Below are positions 1 through 10,900 of a stretch of 64,000 bases of DNA, piece after piece. The notes below the pieces were generated by a model. The model ran no database searches, was not told where the DNA came from, and saw only the letters and a list, made by a program, of their open reading frames with translations. The DNA is taken from the NCBI GenBank assembly GCA_036785705.1, contig JAWUZG010000357.1:682001-746000 (forward strand). The letters are read 5' to 3'. Positions within the stretch are counted from its first letter, which is position 1, and each line of letters starts with the position of its first letter. The position numbers and the translations under genes were made by a program. The DNA is from Acanthornis magna (Eukaryota; Chordata; Aves; Passeriformes; Acanthizidae).

Positions 1-560
1 TTCTTCCCCACTATCTGAATTTTTCTTCCCAATTATTTGAATTTTTCTTTCCGATTATTTGAATTTTTCTTCCTGATTATTTGAATTTTTCTTCCCGATT
101 ATCTGAATTTTTCTTCCCGATTAATCTGAATTTTTCTTCCCCACTATCTGAATTTGTCTTCCCGATTATTTGAAGTTTTCTTCCCCACTATTTGAATTTT
201 TCTTCCCAACTATTTGAATTTTCCTTCCCAATTATTTGAATTTTTCTTCCCGATTATCTGAATTTTTCTTCACAATTATTTGAATTTTTCTTCCCAACTA
301 TTTGAATTTTTCCTTCTGACTATTTGAATTTTTCTTCATGATTATTTGAATTTTTCTTCCCGACTATTTGAATTTTTCTTCATGATTATTTGAATTTTTC
401 TTCCCAATTATCTGAATTTTCCTTCCCCACTATCTGAATTTTTCTTCCCGATTATCTGAATTTTTCTTCCCCACTATCTGAATTTTTCTTCCCCACTATC
501 TGAATTTTTCTTCCCTATTATTTGAATTTTTCTTCCCAATTACTTGAATTTTCGGGAAGA
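1..560. repeat. AT-rich minisatellite, 22-bp unit
   Basis: About 25 head-to-tail copies of a 22-bp unit built around GAATTTTTCTTCCCGATTAT. Copies differ by a few substitutions (TATCTG or TATTTG; CCCA, CCGA or CATGA). No gene is visible. The + strand is T/C-rich, and the array begins before the window. Confidence 0.95.
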
Positions 561-689
561 AAAATTCTTCCTGATTATTAAACTCGATTTGCCTCAATCC
601 ACGAGTTTTTCCCTCATTTTGTCCCCGAGGAGGAGGAACAGAGGGACCCCCAGGGCAGGGGGGACACCCAAATTGTCCCAAAATTCCTC

Positions 690-2858
690 AATTAAAGGGT
701 TTGGGCCTGGTTTAGGAGGGTTAGGCCTGAATTAAAGGATTTCAAATGCAATTAAGGGATTTAAATCGGAATTAAAGGAGTTAGGCCTGATTTAGGGGAT
801 TTCGATTTGAATTAAAGGATTTCGATCTGAATTAAAGGATTTCAATCTGAATTAAAAGATTTAAATCTGAATTAAAGGAGTTAGGCCTCATTTAGGGGAT
901 CTTGATCTGCATTAAAGGACTTAGGCCTGAATTAAGGGATTTCAAATGGAATTAAAGGATTTAAATCTGAATTAAAGGAGTTAGGCCTCATTTAGGGGAT
1001 TTCAATTTGAATTAAAGGATTGCAAACTGAATTAAAGGATTTTAATCTGAATTAAGGGATTTCAATCTGAATTTAAGGAGTTAGGCCTCATTTAGGGGAT
1101 TTAAATCTGAATTAAAGGATTTTAATCTGAATTAAAGGATTTCAATTGGAATTAAAGGATTTCAATTGGAATTTAAGGAGTTAGGCCTCATTTAGGGGAT
1201 CTTGATCTGAATTAAAGGACTTAGGCCTGAATTAAGGGATTTCAATCCTAATTAAAGGATTTAGGCCTGAATTAAGGGATTTCAACCTGAATTGAGTGAT
1301 TTCAATCTGAATTAAAGGAGTTAGGCCTCATTTAGGGGATTTTGATCTGAATTAAAGGATTTTAATCTGAATTAAAGGATTTCAATCCTAATTAAAGGAG
1401 TTAGGCCCAAATTGAGGGATTTCAATCTGAATTGAGGGATTTCAATCTGAATTGAGGGATTTCAATCTGAATTACGGGATTTCAATCTGAATTAAAGTCT
1501 TTCAATCGGAATTAAAGGAGTTAGGCCTCATTTAGGGGATTTCAATCTAAATTAAGGGATTTCAACCTCAATTAAAGGACTTAGGCCTCATTTAGGGGAT
1601 TTCAATTTGAATTAAGGGATTTCAATCTGAATTAAAGGATTTCAATCTGAATTAAAGGAGTTAGGCCTCATTTAGGGGATTTAAATCTAAATTAAAGGAT
1701 TTCAACCTGAATTAAAGGACTTAGGCCTCATTTAGGGGATTTTGATCTGAATTAAAGGATTTCAATCTGAATTAAAGGATTTCAATCCGAATTTAAGGAG
1801 TTAGGCCTCATTTAGGGGATCTTGATCTGCATTAAAGGACTTAGGCCTGAATTAAGGGATTTCAATCCTAATTAAAGGATTTAGGCCTGAATTAAGGGAT
1901 TTCAACCTGAATTGAGGGATTTCAATCTGAATTAAAGGAGTTAGACCTCATTTAGGGGATTTCAACCTGAATTAAAGGATTTCAATCCGAATTAAAGGAT
2001 TTCAATCGGAATTAAAGGAGTTAGGCCTGATTTAGGGGATTTCGATTTGAATTAAAGGATTTCGATTTGAATTAAAGGATTTCAATCCGAATTAAAAGAT
2101 TTAAATCGGAATTTAAGGAGTTAGGCCTCATTTAGGAGATTTCGATCTGAATTTAAAAAATTCAATCTGAATTAAAGGATTTCTATCCTAATTAAAGGAG
2201 TTAGGCCTGATTGACGGGATTTCAAACTGAATTAAAGGATTTCAAACTGAATTAAAGGATTTCAATCTGAATTAATGGAGTTAGGCCTGATTTAGGGGAT
2301 TTCGATTTGAATTAAAGGATTTCAATCTGAATTAAAGGATTTCAATCCGAATTAAAAGATTTAAATCTGAGTTAAAGGAGTTAGGCCTCATTTAGGGGAT
2401 TTCGATCTGAATTTTAAAAATTCAATCTGAATTAAAGGATTTCAATCCTAATTAAAGGAGTTAGGCCTGATTGACGAGATTTCAAACTGAATTAAAGGAT
2501 TTCAATCTGAATTAAAGGATTTCAATCTGAATTAATGGAGTTAGGCCCGAATTGAGGGATTTCAATTTGAATTAAGGGATTTCAATCTGAATTAAAGGAT
2601 TTCAACCTGAATTAAAGGAGTTAGGCCTCATTTAGAGGATTTCAATTTGAATTAAAGGATTTCAATTTGAATTAAAGGATTTCAATCCTAATTAAAGGAG
2701 TTAGGCCCAAATTAAGGGATTTCAACCTGAATTGAGGGATTTCAACCTGAATTACAGGATTTCAATCTGAATTAAAGGATTTCAATTGGAATTAAAGGAG
2801 TTAGGCCTCATTTAGGGGATTTCGACTTGAATTAAGGATTTCAATCCGAATTACAGGG
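690..2858. repeat. AT-rich minisatellite, 20-bp unit, about 105 copies
   Basis: The array keeps an almost exact 20-bp period over 2.1 kb. The commonest unit is TTCAATCTGAATTAAAGGAT; a variant reading TTAGGCCTCATTTAGGGGAT recurs every few units, giving a loose higher-order pattern. Almost no indels disturb the register, which suggests recent or continuing homogenisation. No coding potential is seen. The segment 561-690 between the two AT arrays is a short GC-rich non-repeated stretch in which I see no gene. Confidence 0.95.
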
Positions 2859-3015
2859 GCAGTTTGGGGTGTCCCTGTCCCCATTGGTGGCCCCAGGGCA
2901 GTTTGGGGTGTCCCTGTCCCCGTTGGTGGCCCCAGGGCAGTTTGGGGTGTCCCCAGGGCAGTTTGGGGTGTCCCTGTCCCCGTTGGTGGCCCCAGGGCAG
3001 TTTGGGGTGTCCCCA
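2859..3015. repeat. GC-rich minisatellite, about 40-bp unit
   Basis: Four copies, one shortened, of a unit containing GGGGCAGTTTGGGGTGTCCC followed by TGTCCCCGTTGGTGGCCCCA. It marks an abrupt change from AT-rich to GC-rich sequence at about 2858. The next 330 bases (3016-3345) are unique GC-rich DNA in which I see no gene. Confidence 0.9.
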
Positions 3016-3345
3016 CCAAACCCGGACCTGGAAGGGGCAGATCCCAAACCCCAAATTCCTCAGATTTCCCGGGAAAATCCCCCTCGTTCCCACAGGGATC
3101 CCCCAAAACTCCGCCCCCCTCTGTCCCCTCTGTCCCCTCTGTCCCCTTGTCACCAAACGTCCCCGCGAGGTCGGGGATTAATTACCCCTAATTAGAGGCG
3201 ATGGCACCGCTGACCCCGGGCAGGTGACGAGGCCCTGCCTGGTGGCACTTCCTGGTGGCACTTCCTGGTGCCACCTCGGCGCCGTCACGGGGCGAAGGCC
3301 ACGTCCCCCTGTCCCCGTGGGGACACGGCAGGGTGGGGGGGGGGT

Positions 3346-3745
3346 CAGCGGGCTGGGGACACCGGGAGGGGACATGGGGACAGTGGGATGGATGGACATG
3401 GGGACATGGGGGACAGAGGGACATGGGGACACTGGGATGGATGGACACAGGGACATGGGGACATTGGGATGGATGGACACAAGGACATGGAGACACAGGG
3501 ACATGGGGACACTGGGATGGATGGACGGAGGGACATGGGGACACGGGGACATGGGGACACTGGGATGGATGGACAGAGGGACATGGGGACACTGGGACAC
3601 TGGGACACGGGGACATTGGGACGTGGGGACACAGGGACACTGGGATGGATGGGGACACAGGGACATGGGGACACCAGGATGGATGGGGACACAGGGACAT
3701 GGGGACACAGGGACACCGGGATGGATGGATCCTGTGGCACCGTGT
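3346..3745. repeat. Minisatellite of GGGACA and GGGATGGATGGA motifs
   Basis: Irregular tandem array of GACATGGGGACACTGGGATG-type units, each closed by GGATGGATGGAC. All reading frames stay open because the unit lacks stops, so long apparent proteins here are artefacts. Confidence 0.9.
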
Positions 3746-3844
3746 GACATCCCATGACACCCCGTGGCATCCCAAGACGTGTCACATGTCAGTGCCACGG
3801 TGTCCCCGTGTGCTCCGGGGTCCTTCCTGGGCTGGCTGTCAGCA

Positions 3845-4500
3845 CCCAGAGGTGACACCAACACCCAAAAAGTGACACCGGCACCCAAAGGTGACACCAA
3901 GTAAAGGTGGCCCCAGCACCCAAAGGTGACACCAACACCTAAAGGTGTCCCCAACACCCAGAGGTGTCCCCAGCACTGCCAGGGGACACCCAGGGGTGTC
4001 CAGAGTGGCCGCGCCAGGAGCAGAGCCGAGGGAGTGTCCCCAGGGTGGCACCGGGTGGCTCTGGGCCGTGTGGAGAGGGGACAAAGTCCAGCCTGGCAGC
4101 GTGGCACGGAGTGGCACCGGGTGGCACTGGGTGACACACTGGGTGACATGCAGGGACACAGGGTGACACGCAGTGACATGGCCCAGGGTGGCTGGCCACA
4201 GCGTGGCACTGGGCGTGGCACAGGGGGTCCCTGGTGCCACAGGGTGCCCAGCAAAGTGACACATGTGACACGCGTGTTGTGTCGCGTGTGTCACATGGGC
4301 CGTGTGTGACATGTGCCACGTGTCCAAGTGTGTGACACACGTGTCACGAGTGTCTCGCATGTGTCACGTGTGCTGTCCCATGTTCTGGTCCTGGGGACAG
4401 CCCAGCACCCAAAGGTGACACCAGGGTCCCCAAGGTGACACCATGGTCCCCAAGGTGACTGCAGCACCCAGAGGTGACACCAGCGCCCAGAGGTGACACC
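3845..4500. repeat. Short minisatellite blocks (GTGACACCAGCACCCAAAG)
   Basis: Two blocks, 3845-3975 and 4395-4500, share a roughly 19-20-bp unit GTGACACCAGCACCCAAAG. Between them lies degenerate GTGGCAC/GTGACAC-rich sequence, including a CGTGTGTCACATG-like stretch at 4255-4380. No gene is seen. Confidence 0.75.
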
Positions 4501-4549
4501 CGGGGCTGGAGGTGGCCCTGTCCCCACCCAGAGTGGTCCCTGTGCCTGT

Positions 4550-5640
4550 GGGGTGGGGGTGGCTGTCCCTGGGGTGTCCTTGGGGTGTCCCAGGGTGTCC
4601 CGGGGTGTCCTGGAGGTGTCCTGGGGTGTCCCAGGTTGTTCTGGGGTGTCCTGGGGTGTCCTTGGGGTGTCCCGGGGTGTCCTGGGGTGTCCCAGGGTGT
4701 CCTGGGGTGTCCTGGAGGTGTTCTGGGGTGTCCCAAGGGTGTCCCAAGGGTGTCCCAAGGGTGTCCCAGAGGTACCGGGCTGGGGGTGAGTGACCTGGGG
4801 GTGTCCCAGGAATGTCCCAGGGTGACCCAAGGGGTGTCCCTGAGGTGTCCCAGGGTGTCCCAGGGTGTCCCTGGTGTGTCCTAGGGTGTCTCGGGGTGTC
4901 CAGGGGTGTCTTGGAGTGTCCCCATCTGTCCCAGGAATGTCCCGGGGGAGTCCCAGGCTGTCCCTGGTGTGGCCCAGGCTGTCCCAGGCTGTCCCAGGGT
5001 GTCCCAGGAATGTCCCAGGGGAGTCCCAGGCTGTCCGTGGTGTGGCCCAGGCTGTCCCGAGGGTGTCCCTGGTGTGTCCCAGGGTATCCCAGGCTGTCCT
5101 TGGGGTGTCCCAGGACTGTCCCAGGGTATCCCGGGGGTGTCCCAGGGGTGTCCCGGGGGTGTCCCAGGGGTGTCCCAGGCTGTCCCTGAGGTGTCCCTGG
5201 GTGTCCGGGGGTGTCCTGGGGTGTCCCAGGGTGTCCCAGGATTGTCCCAGGGTGACAAAAAGGGTGTCCCGAGGGTGTCCCAGCGTGTCCCAGCGTATCC
5301 CAGGGTGTCTCGGGGTGTCCGGGGGTGTCCTGGAGTGTCCCCAGCTGTCCCAGGAATGTCCTGGGCATGTCCTAGGCTGTCCCGAGGGTGTCCCTGGTGT
5401 GTCCCAGGGTACCCCAGGCTGTCCTGGGGTGTCCCAGGAATGTCCCAGGCTGTCCTGGGGTGTCCTGGGGTGTCCCAGGAATGTCCCGGGGTGTCCGGGG
5501 GTGTCTCAGCAATGTCCCAGAGTATCCCAGGCTGTCCCGGGGGTGTCCCAGGCTGTCCCAGGCTGTCCTGGGGGTGTCCCTGGGGTGTCCCGGGGGTGTC
5601 CCAGGACTGTCCCCGTCTGTCCCCGTGTGTCGTGGGGCTG
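4550..5640. repeat. GTGTCC minisatellite upstream of SLC39A4
   Basis: About 1.1 kb of tandem GGTGTCCCAGG and GGTGTCCTGGG units of 10-11 bp, often paired as 20-22-bp dimers. It stops immediately before the SLC39A4 promoter, so the upstream flank of the gene is wholly repetitive. Confidence 0.9.
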
Positions 5641-5843
5641 TCGCGGGGGGTGCGGGCGCGGGCCGGGCCCCGCGGGGTGAATGAATCGTTAACCCGAGCC
5701 AATCTCAGCCCGGGCCAATCAGGGCCGAGCCCCGCGCCGCTTTTACAGCCCCGTGCCCCACGGTGCCCCACGGCCACCCCGGTGCCACCCCCGGTGCCAC
5801 CCCGGTGCCACCGCAGTGCCACCGCAGTGCCGCCGCCCCCGCC
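5641..5843 (+). promoter_or_regulatory. SLC39A4: SLC39A4 promoter and 5' UTR (two CCAAT boxes)
   Basis: A unique, CpG-rich segment between the upstream minisatellite and the start codon. Two CCAAT boxes lie at 5699-5703 and 5715-5719, a GTTAAC half-site resembling an HNF1 motif at 5689-5694, and a TTTTACA element at 5741-5747 that could serve as a weak TATA-like box. The transcription start cannot be fixed from sequence; the 5' UTR would contain a short GGTGCCACC repeat (5775-5830). Confidence 0.6.
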
Positions 5844-6056
5844 ATGCCCGCGCCGTGGCTGCTGCTGGCCCTGGCGCTGCCAGCCGCGCTGGCCGTGCCA
5901 CCGCGCCCGCGAGCCCGCGACAGCCCCGCGGTGGCCCTGGTGGCCCTGGAGGCGCTGGTGGCGTCGGGCTCGGGGCGGGTGGCCCGCGGGGCGCTGGGGG
6001 CCCTCGTGGCGAGCGCGGCTGGCCGTGCGCAGTGCCCGCGCGAGCCGTGCGGAGAG
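5844..6056 (+). CDS. SLC39A4: SLC39A4 exon 1: signal peptide and start of ectodomain
   Basis: The ATG has G at -3. The product opens with a classic signal peptide, [17 protein letters not shown], and ends with QCPREPCGE, matching the CANGPCGK segment of human ZIP4. It encodes residues 1-71, ends in phase 0 and uses the donor GAG|GTGAGA. Confidence 0.85.
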
Positions 6057-6070
6057 GTGAGACCGCGCCC

Positions 6071-6101
<31 letters not shown>

Positions 6102-7918
6102 CGAGGGGGACAAAGTCCGGGTGGCACCGCGGGGGGAGGGGGGAGGGGCTGGGGATGGGGAATGGGGGAGGGGGTGTGCCCCCTGTGCCGAGGGGACAGG
6201 TGGGGCTGGGGCACCTGTGAGTGCCACCCGTGTGTGTCACCCGTGTGTGTTACCCGTGTGTGTGCCACTGCTGTGTGCCACCTCTGTGTGTCACCTGTGC
6301 CAGGCCCTTTGTGCAGCCAGTGCCACGTGTCCTGTGTGTGCCACCTGTGCCGTGTGCACCGTGTGTCACCTGTGCCACCTGTGCCAGGCCATTTGTGCCA
6401 TGTCACGGTGTGCCACATGTCCCGCGTGTCCCCGTGCCGTGTGTCCTGTGCCTGCTGTGTGACACTGTGTGTGCCACACTCTCTGTGCCACCCTGTGACC
6501 CCCATCCCCTGTCCCTCCCTGTCCCTCCCTGTCCCTCCCTGTCCCCTGTGCCCACCCCCTGACGCTGTCGCTGTCCCCGCAGTGTCCCTCGGTGCCAGCC
6601 CTGCTGGCCCTGGCCGGGAAGGCCCCGGGTGGCACCGCGGGGCTCGAGGCCACCGAGCTGTCCTGGCTGGGGGCGGCCGTGGTGGCCACGCTCAGGGACC
6701 CCCCGGGCGCCTGCGGGGACATCGATGGGGACAGCGGCGGGGACAGCGATAGGGACAGCGGCGGGGACAGCGATGGGGACAGCGACGGGGACAGCGACGG
6801 GGACAGCGATGGGGACACCGAGGGGCCCTGGGCCAGGCGAGTCCGAGCCCTGCACTGGGAGTTCACCACCGATGTCACCGCCGATGTCACCGGCGATGTC
6901 ACCGGCAATGTCACCGTCGCTGTCGCCGGCCGTGGTGGCCCCGGGCTGCGGGAGGTGGCCGAGCTGCTGGCGGCCATCGAGCCCAACTACCGCGGGGACA
7001 GTGACAGCGGCCACCAGGTGAGGGGACAGGGACGGGGGGTGGGGGATGGGGGACACGGGGACTTGGGGTGGAAGAGGGGACAGAGGGGACATTGGGGACA
7101 CGGGGGACACAGGGGGACATGGGGGACACGTGATGTGGCCACTGCTGTGGGGCCATGTGAGCCCTGGTGTCACAGTGGCCGTGTCTGGGGGCAGGGGGTG
7201 ACACAGTGACCTGAGGGTGACACCGTGCCCTGAGGGTGACACAGTGACCTGAGGGTGACACCGTGCCCTGAGGGTGACACAGTGCCCTGAGGGTGACACG
7301 GTGACCTGAGGGTGACACAGTGCCCTGAGGGTGACACAGTGCCCTGAGGGTGACATTGTGACTCCTGGGTGACACAGTGACCTAAGGTGACACTGTGCCC
7401 CGAGGGTGACACTGTGCCCCGTGGCTGTCACAGGCCTGCGTGGACGCTCGGGGGGTGCTGGCAGCCACCGCCGGAGTGTCCCCAAGGGTGGGGACCGGGC
7501 GGGTGCTGGTGGCACTCGGGGTCCTGGTGCTGCGCGGCCATCGCCTCTGCCCTGGGGACAGCGGGGACAGCAGGGACAGCCCCAGCGCCCGGTGTGGGGA
7601 CAGTGACAGCCACTGTGGGGACACCGGTGACACCGACAGCCACCGTGGGGACACCGAGAGCTGGCACCATGGGGACACTGGTGACAACGACACTCCCCAC
7701 GGGGACATGGACACCTGGCACGGTGACACCGACCCCGAGGACACCTCCCCTGGGGACATCGAGGGCCACCAAGAGGACACTGAGAGTCGCCGTGGCCCCA
7801 TGGCCCCCAGCCCCTGGTCTGGGGACATGGACAGAGGTGACAATGTCACTGTCCCCATGGCCACCAACAGCACCGAGCCCGCGGAGCAGCTCAACACCAC
7901 CCAGAGTGAGTGGGGACA

Positions 7919-7965
<47 letters not shown>

Positions 7966-10900
7966 GGGACAGGACAGGGACAGGACAGGGACAGGGACAG
8001 GGACAGGACAGGGATGGGACAGGGACAGGACAGGGACAGGGACAGGACAGGGACAGGGACAGGGACGGGGATGGGGATGGGGACAGGGACAGGGACAGGA
8101 CAGGGACATGGGGACAGGGATGGGGACAGGGACAGAGAGCAGGATGGGGACAGCGTCCTGCTGTCCCCCTGACCCCGTGTCCCCCATGTCCCCTGTCGCA
8201 GGGTACGTGCTGGGGACACTGACGGGGCTGTCCCTGTCCCTGACCCCGTGTCCCCTGTCCCTGTCCCTGTCGCAGGGTACGTGCTGGGGACACTGACGGG
8301 GCTGGCGCTGGCGCTGGTGCCGCTGGTGGCGCTGGCCCTGGTGCGCTGTCCCCGCTGTCCCCGCTGTCACGGCTGCTCCCGCTGTCCCCCTTGTCCCGGA
8401 TGTCCCCAATGTCGCCGCTGTCGCCGCTGGCCCCGGCGCTGGGGGCGCCCCCTGCTGGACGGGCTGGCGGCGGGGGCGCTCAGCGGGGACGCGCTGCTGC
8501 ACGTGCTGCCACAGGTGGGGACACTGTGGGGACACTGTGGGGACACGAGGGGACACGGGGACAGGGGAGGGACACTGAGGAAACGGAGGGACACGGGGGG
8601 GGACACGGGGGGGACACTGTGGGGACACGAGGGGGACAGGGGGAGGACGTGGGTGGGACATGGGAGACACGGGGGACACTGTGGGGACACGGGAGGGACA
8701 CTACGGGGACAGGGGAGGGACACGGGGTGGACATGGGGGACACTGTGGGGACACTGTGGGGGACACGGGGGGGTGACACTGGGGGGACATGGGGGACACG
8801 GGGACAGGGGAGGGACACTGAGGAAACGGAGGGACACGGGGGGGGACACGGGGGGGAACATGGGAGGACACGGCGGGGACACGGGAGGGACGTGGAGGAC
8901 ACGGTGGGGACACGGGGAGACGGGGGGGACAACGGGGGGACACTGTGGGGAGAGGGGAGGGACACTGTGGGGACACTTTGGGGACACGGAGGAACACAGG
9001 GGGGACAGGGGGTGACACTGGGGGGACATGGGGGACACGGGGACAGGGGAGGGACACTGAGGAAACGGAGGGACACGGGGGGGGACACGGGGGGGACACG
9101 GGGGAACACGGTGGGGACACTACGGGGACACGGGAAGGACACTGTGGGGACACGGGGGGACCCGGGATGGACACGGGTGGGACACGGGGAACACTGCGGG
9201 GACACGGTGGGGACACGGAGACACGGTGGGGACACGGGAGGGACGTGGAGGACACGGGGGGGACACTGTGGGGACACGGGGGGGACACTACGGGGACAGG
9301 GGAGGGACACGGGGGGACACGGGGGGACACTGAGGAAACAGGGGGACACTGTGGGGACACAGAGGGGACTGCGGAGGGCCATTGGGGTCACAGCGGGTGG
9401 ACACGGGGGGGACACAGGGGGGGACACGGGGGGTGGCACCGACTCCACGCGTGTCCCCCGTGTCCCCGCAGGCGCTGGGGATCCACGGCCACTCGGGGGG
9501 GACACAGGAGGAGCAGGGCGGTCCCCACGGCCCCCCCTGGCAGATGCTGGCCGTGCTGGGGGGGCTCTACGGGGGCTTCGTGCTGGAGCGGCTGCTGGGA
9601 GGGCTGGGACCCCCCCCCGAGGAGGTGGGGACACGGGGGGACACGGGGGGGACACGGGGGGGACACGGGGGGGTTGGGGGATGGGCTATGGGGGGACCCT
9701 GAGACCCCCCGGGGAGGAACTGGGGGCTCAGAGGGGTTTTGGGGTGGGGGCTCCTGGGGGAGGTTGGGCCGGCGGGGGGGGAGGGGATGGGGGGATTGTG
9801 AGTCTGGGGGTGTCACCGAGTGATGGGGGGGGCGATTTTGGGGTACAGAGCCCCCTCACCCCCACCCTTCCCCCCCCCCCGCAGGTAAAGGATGGAGACC
9901 CCAGCCCTGAGCCCACCCAGAGCACGCAGGAGCTGCGCGCGCACGGTACGGCCCCCAATCCCCCCAAAACTCCCCAAATCCCCCCGGATCCCCCCAAAGT
10001 TCGCCAAATCCCCCCAAAACTCCCCAAATTCCCACCCCACCACCCCTCGGTAAAAGGGGGCGGGGCCGACCTAGGTGGGACTCGAACCCACAATCCCCAG
10101 CTCCCCAAATTCCCTCAAAACTTCCCAAATTCCCCAAAATTCCCCAAATCCCCCCAAAACTCCCGACATCCCCCCGAATTCCCCCCAAAACTCCCCAAAT
10201 CCCCCAAAAACTCCCTAAGTTCTCCCAAAACTCCCCAAATTCCCACCCCACCACCCCCGGGTAAAAGGGGGCGGGGCCGACCCAGGTGGGACTCGAACCC
10301 ACAATCCCCAGCTCCGGAGGCTGATGCCTTGTCCATTAGGCCACTGGGCCGTGCGCGCGGCACTCGCGCCCAGCGCCACCTGGGGGCGCTCCCGGACCCG
10401 CGGGGACACGGGGGGGACACGGGGGGGACACGGGGGGGACCCCGAGTGACCCCTGGGTGTCCATCTGTGCCCGTGGGTGTCCCCAGGTGACCCCGGGTGA
10501 CCACGGGTGTCCGTAGGGGGGAGTTGGGGGGGTCCGCAGGTGCCCGAGGGGATGCTCCCCGTGACCTCAGGTGACCCGTGGGTGTCCCCAGGTGACCCCG
10601 GGTGACCATGAGTGTCCATACAGGTGACCCATGGGCGTCCTCAGGTGACCTCGAGTGACCATGGGTGTCCATATGGGTGACCCATGGGTGTCCCCAGGTA
10701 TCTTGTGGGTGTCCCCAGGTGACCCCGGGTGGCCAGGGGTGTCCATATGGGTGACCCGGGGTGTCCCCAGGTGACCCCGAGTGACCCCTGGGTGTCCATC
10801 TGTGCCCGTGGGTGTCCCCAGGTGACCCCGAGTGACCACGGGTGTCCATACGGGTGACCCGCGGGTGTCCTCAGGTTACCCCGAGTGACCACGGGTGTCC

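Noticed and set aside
690..2858. TTAGG motifs read as interstitial telomere repeats
   Set aside because: TTAGG occurs once per 20-bp variant unit inside TTAGGCCTCATTTAGGGGAT, never as tandem TTAGGG.
2801..3195. Small proline-rich protein frames on both strands around 2.8-3.2 kb
   Set aside because: They cover the 40-bp minisatellite and have no splice or homology support.
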